Origin: Bacillota bacterium
GTDB taxonomy: Bacteria; Bacillota; Bacilli; Bacillales; Cytobacillaceae
Direction of reading: 5' to 3'
DNA: 6,343 nucleotides
NCBI GenBank assembly: GCA_023387295.1
Contig: JAEWIG010000321.1
Location: forward strand, 1-6,343
Shown here: one piece after another, positions 6,229-6,343 of the stretch
Numbering within the stretch: the first letter of the stretch is position 1
Layout of the letters: every line of letters starts with the position of its first letter
Position numbers and translations under genes: made by a program
Notes under the pieces: model-generated
Told to the model about the DNA's origin: nothing
Databases searched by the model: none
The model's input: only the letters and a program-made list of their open reading frames with translations

Positions 6229-6343
6229 ATGAACAAGGCACTTTTTTCATCCATTCTCGCTATTGTCTCCGTATTAGCATTAGGTTTTAGTATTACTTTT
6301 TTTGTAGTAAAAGATACTGATAATCAAGTTGCTGTTGATTCAA
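6229..6343 (+). CDS. N-terminus of an unidentified membrane-anchored or secreted protein (runs off right edge)
   Basis: Thirty-eight codons are visible, beginning MNKALFSSILAIVSVLAL and ending VVKDTDNQVAVDS. A short N-region with one Lys is followed by about 22 hydrophobic residues (5-27), then a polar stretch, which is the pattern of an uncleaved N-terminal anchor or a signal peptide. No lipobox Cys is visible. AAAGGA (6215-6220) lies 8 nt before the ATG, so the start is well supported. The gene is divergent from fdhD and shares the FNR-like intergenic region, so a respiratory role such as a membrane-attached cytochrome is possible, but nothing in the visible residues shows it. Confidence 0.75.
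   Translation, partial: MNKALFSSILAIVSVLALGFSITFFVVKDTDNQVAVDS

Overview
The window is AT-rich and shows strong AGGAGG-type ribosome binding sites, a twin-arginine signal and protein sequences typical of a low-GC Gram-positive bacterium, most likely Bacillaceae; the genus cannot be fixed from the sequence alone. Nearly all of it is one leftward (minus-strand) gene cluster for a membrane-bound, respiratory formate dehydrogenase of the FdnGHI type. Read in transcription order the cluster is fdhD (5807-5043), fdhA (4992-2011), fdhB (2011-1184), fdhC (1191-517) and the start of a probable fdhE (403 to beyond the left edge).

The key point is that the catalytic subunit is a selenoprotein. A standard gene caller splits it into a 188-residue piece (4992-4426) and a 788-residue piece (4377-2011). 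The two are in the same frame and are separated by one TGA at 4428-4426. That TGA sits exactly where E. coli FdnG has selenocysteine, and 11 nt after it lies a bacterial SECIS hairpin with a bulged U and a GGUC-containing loop (4414-4397). The gene should be read as one 993-residue protein with Sec at position 189.

FdhA (Tat-exported, Sec, molybdenum or tungsten cofactor plus one [4Fe-4S]) would oxidise formate on the outer face of the membrane. FdhB (16 Cys for four [4Fe-4S] clusters, one C-terminal anchor) would pass electrons to FdhC (four-helix cytochrome b with four heme-ligand His spaced as in FdnI), which reduces menaquinone. FdhD and FdhE are the maturation factors. fdhA-fdhB and fdhB-fdhC overlap by 1 and 8 nt, which suggests translational coupling.

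Region by region: 1-403, 5' part of fdhE; 404-516, spacer with a perfect 22-bp palindrome (possible weak terminator); 517-4992, fdhCBA; 4993-5042, short spacer with the fdhA ribosome binding site; 5043-5807, fdhD; 5808-6228, a 421-bp intergenic region with FNR/CRP-like palindromes, one placed at -41.5 relative to a predicted start for the fdhD operon; 6229-6343, the start of a divergent rightward gene for an unidentified membrane-anchored or secreted protein. The regulatory layout suggests induction under oxygen limitation, but this is inferred.
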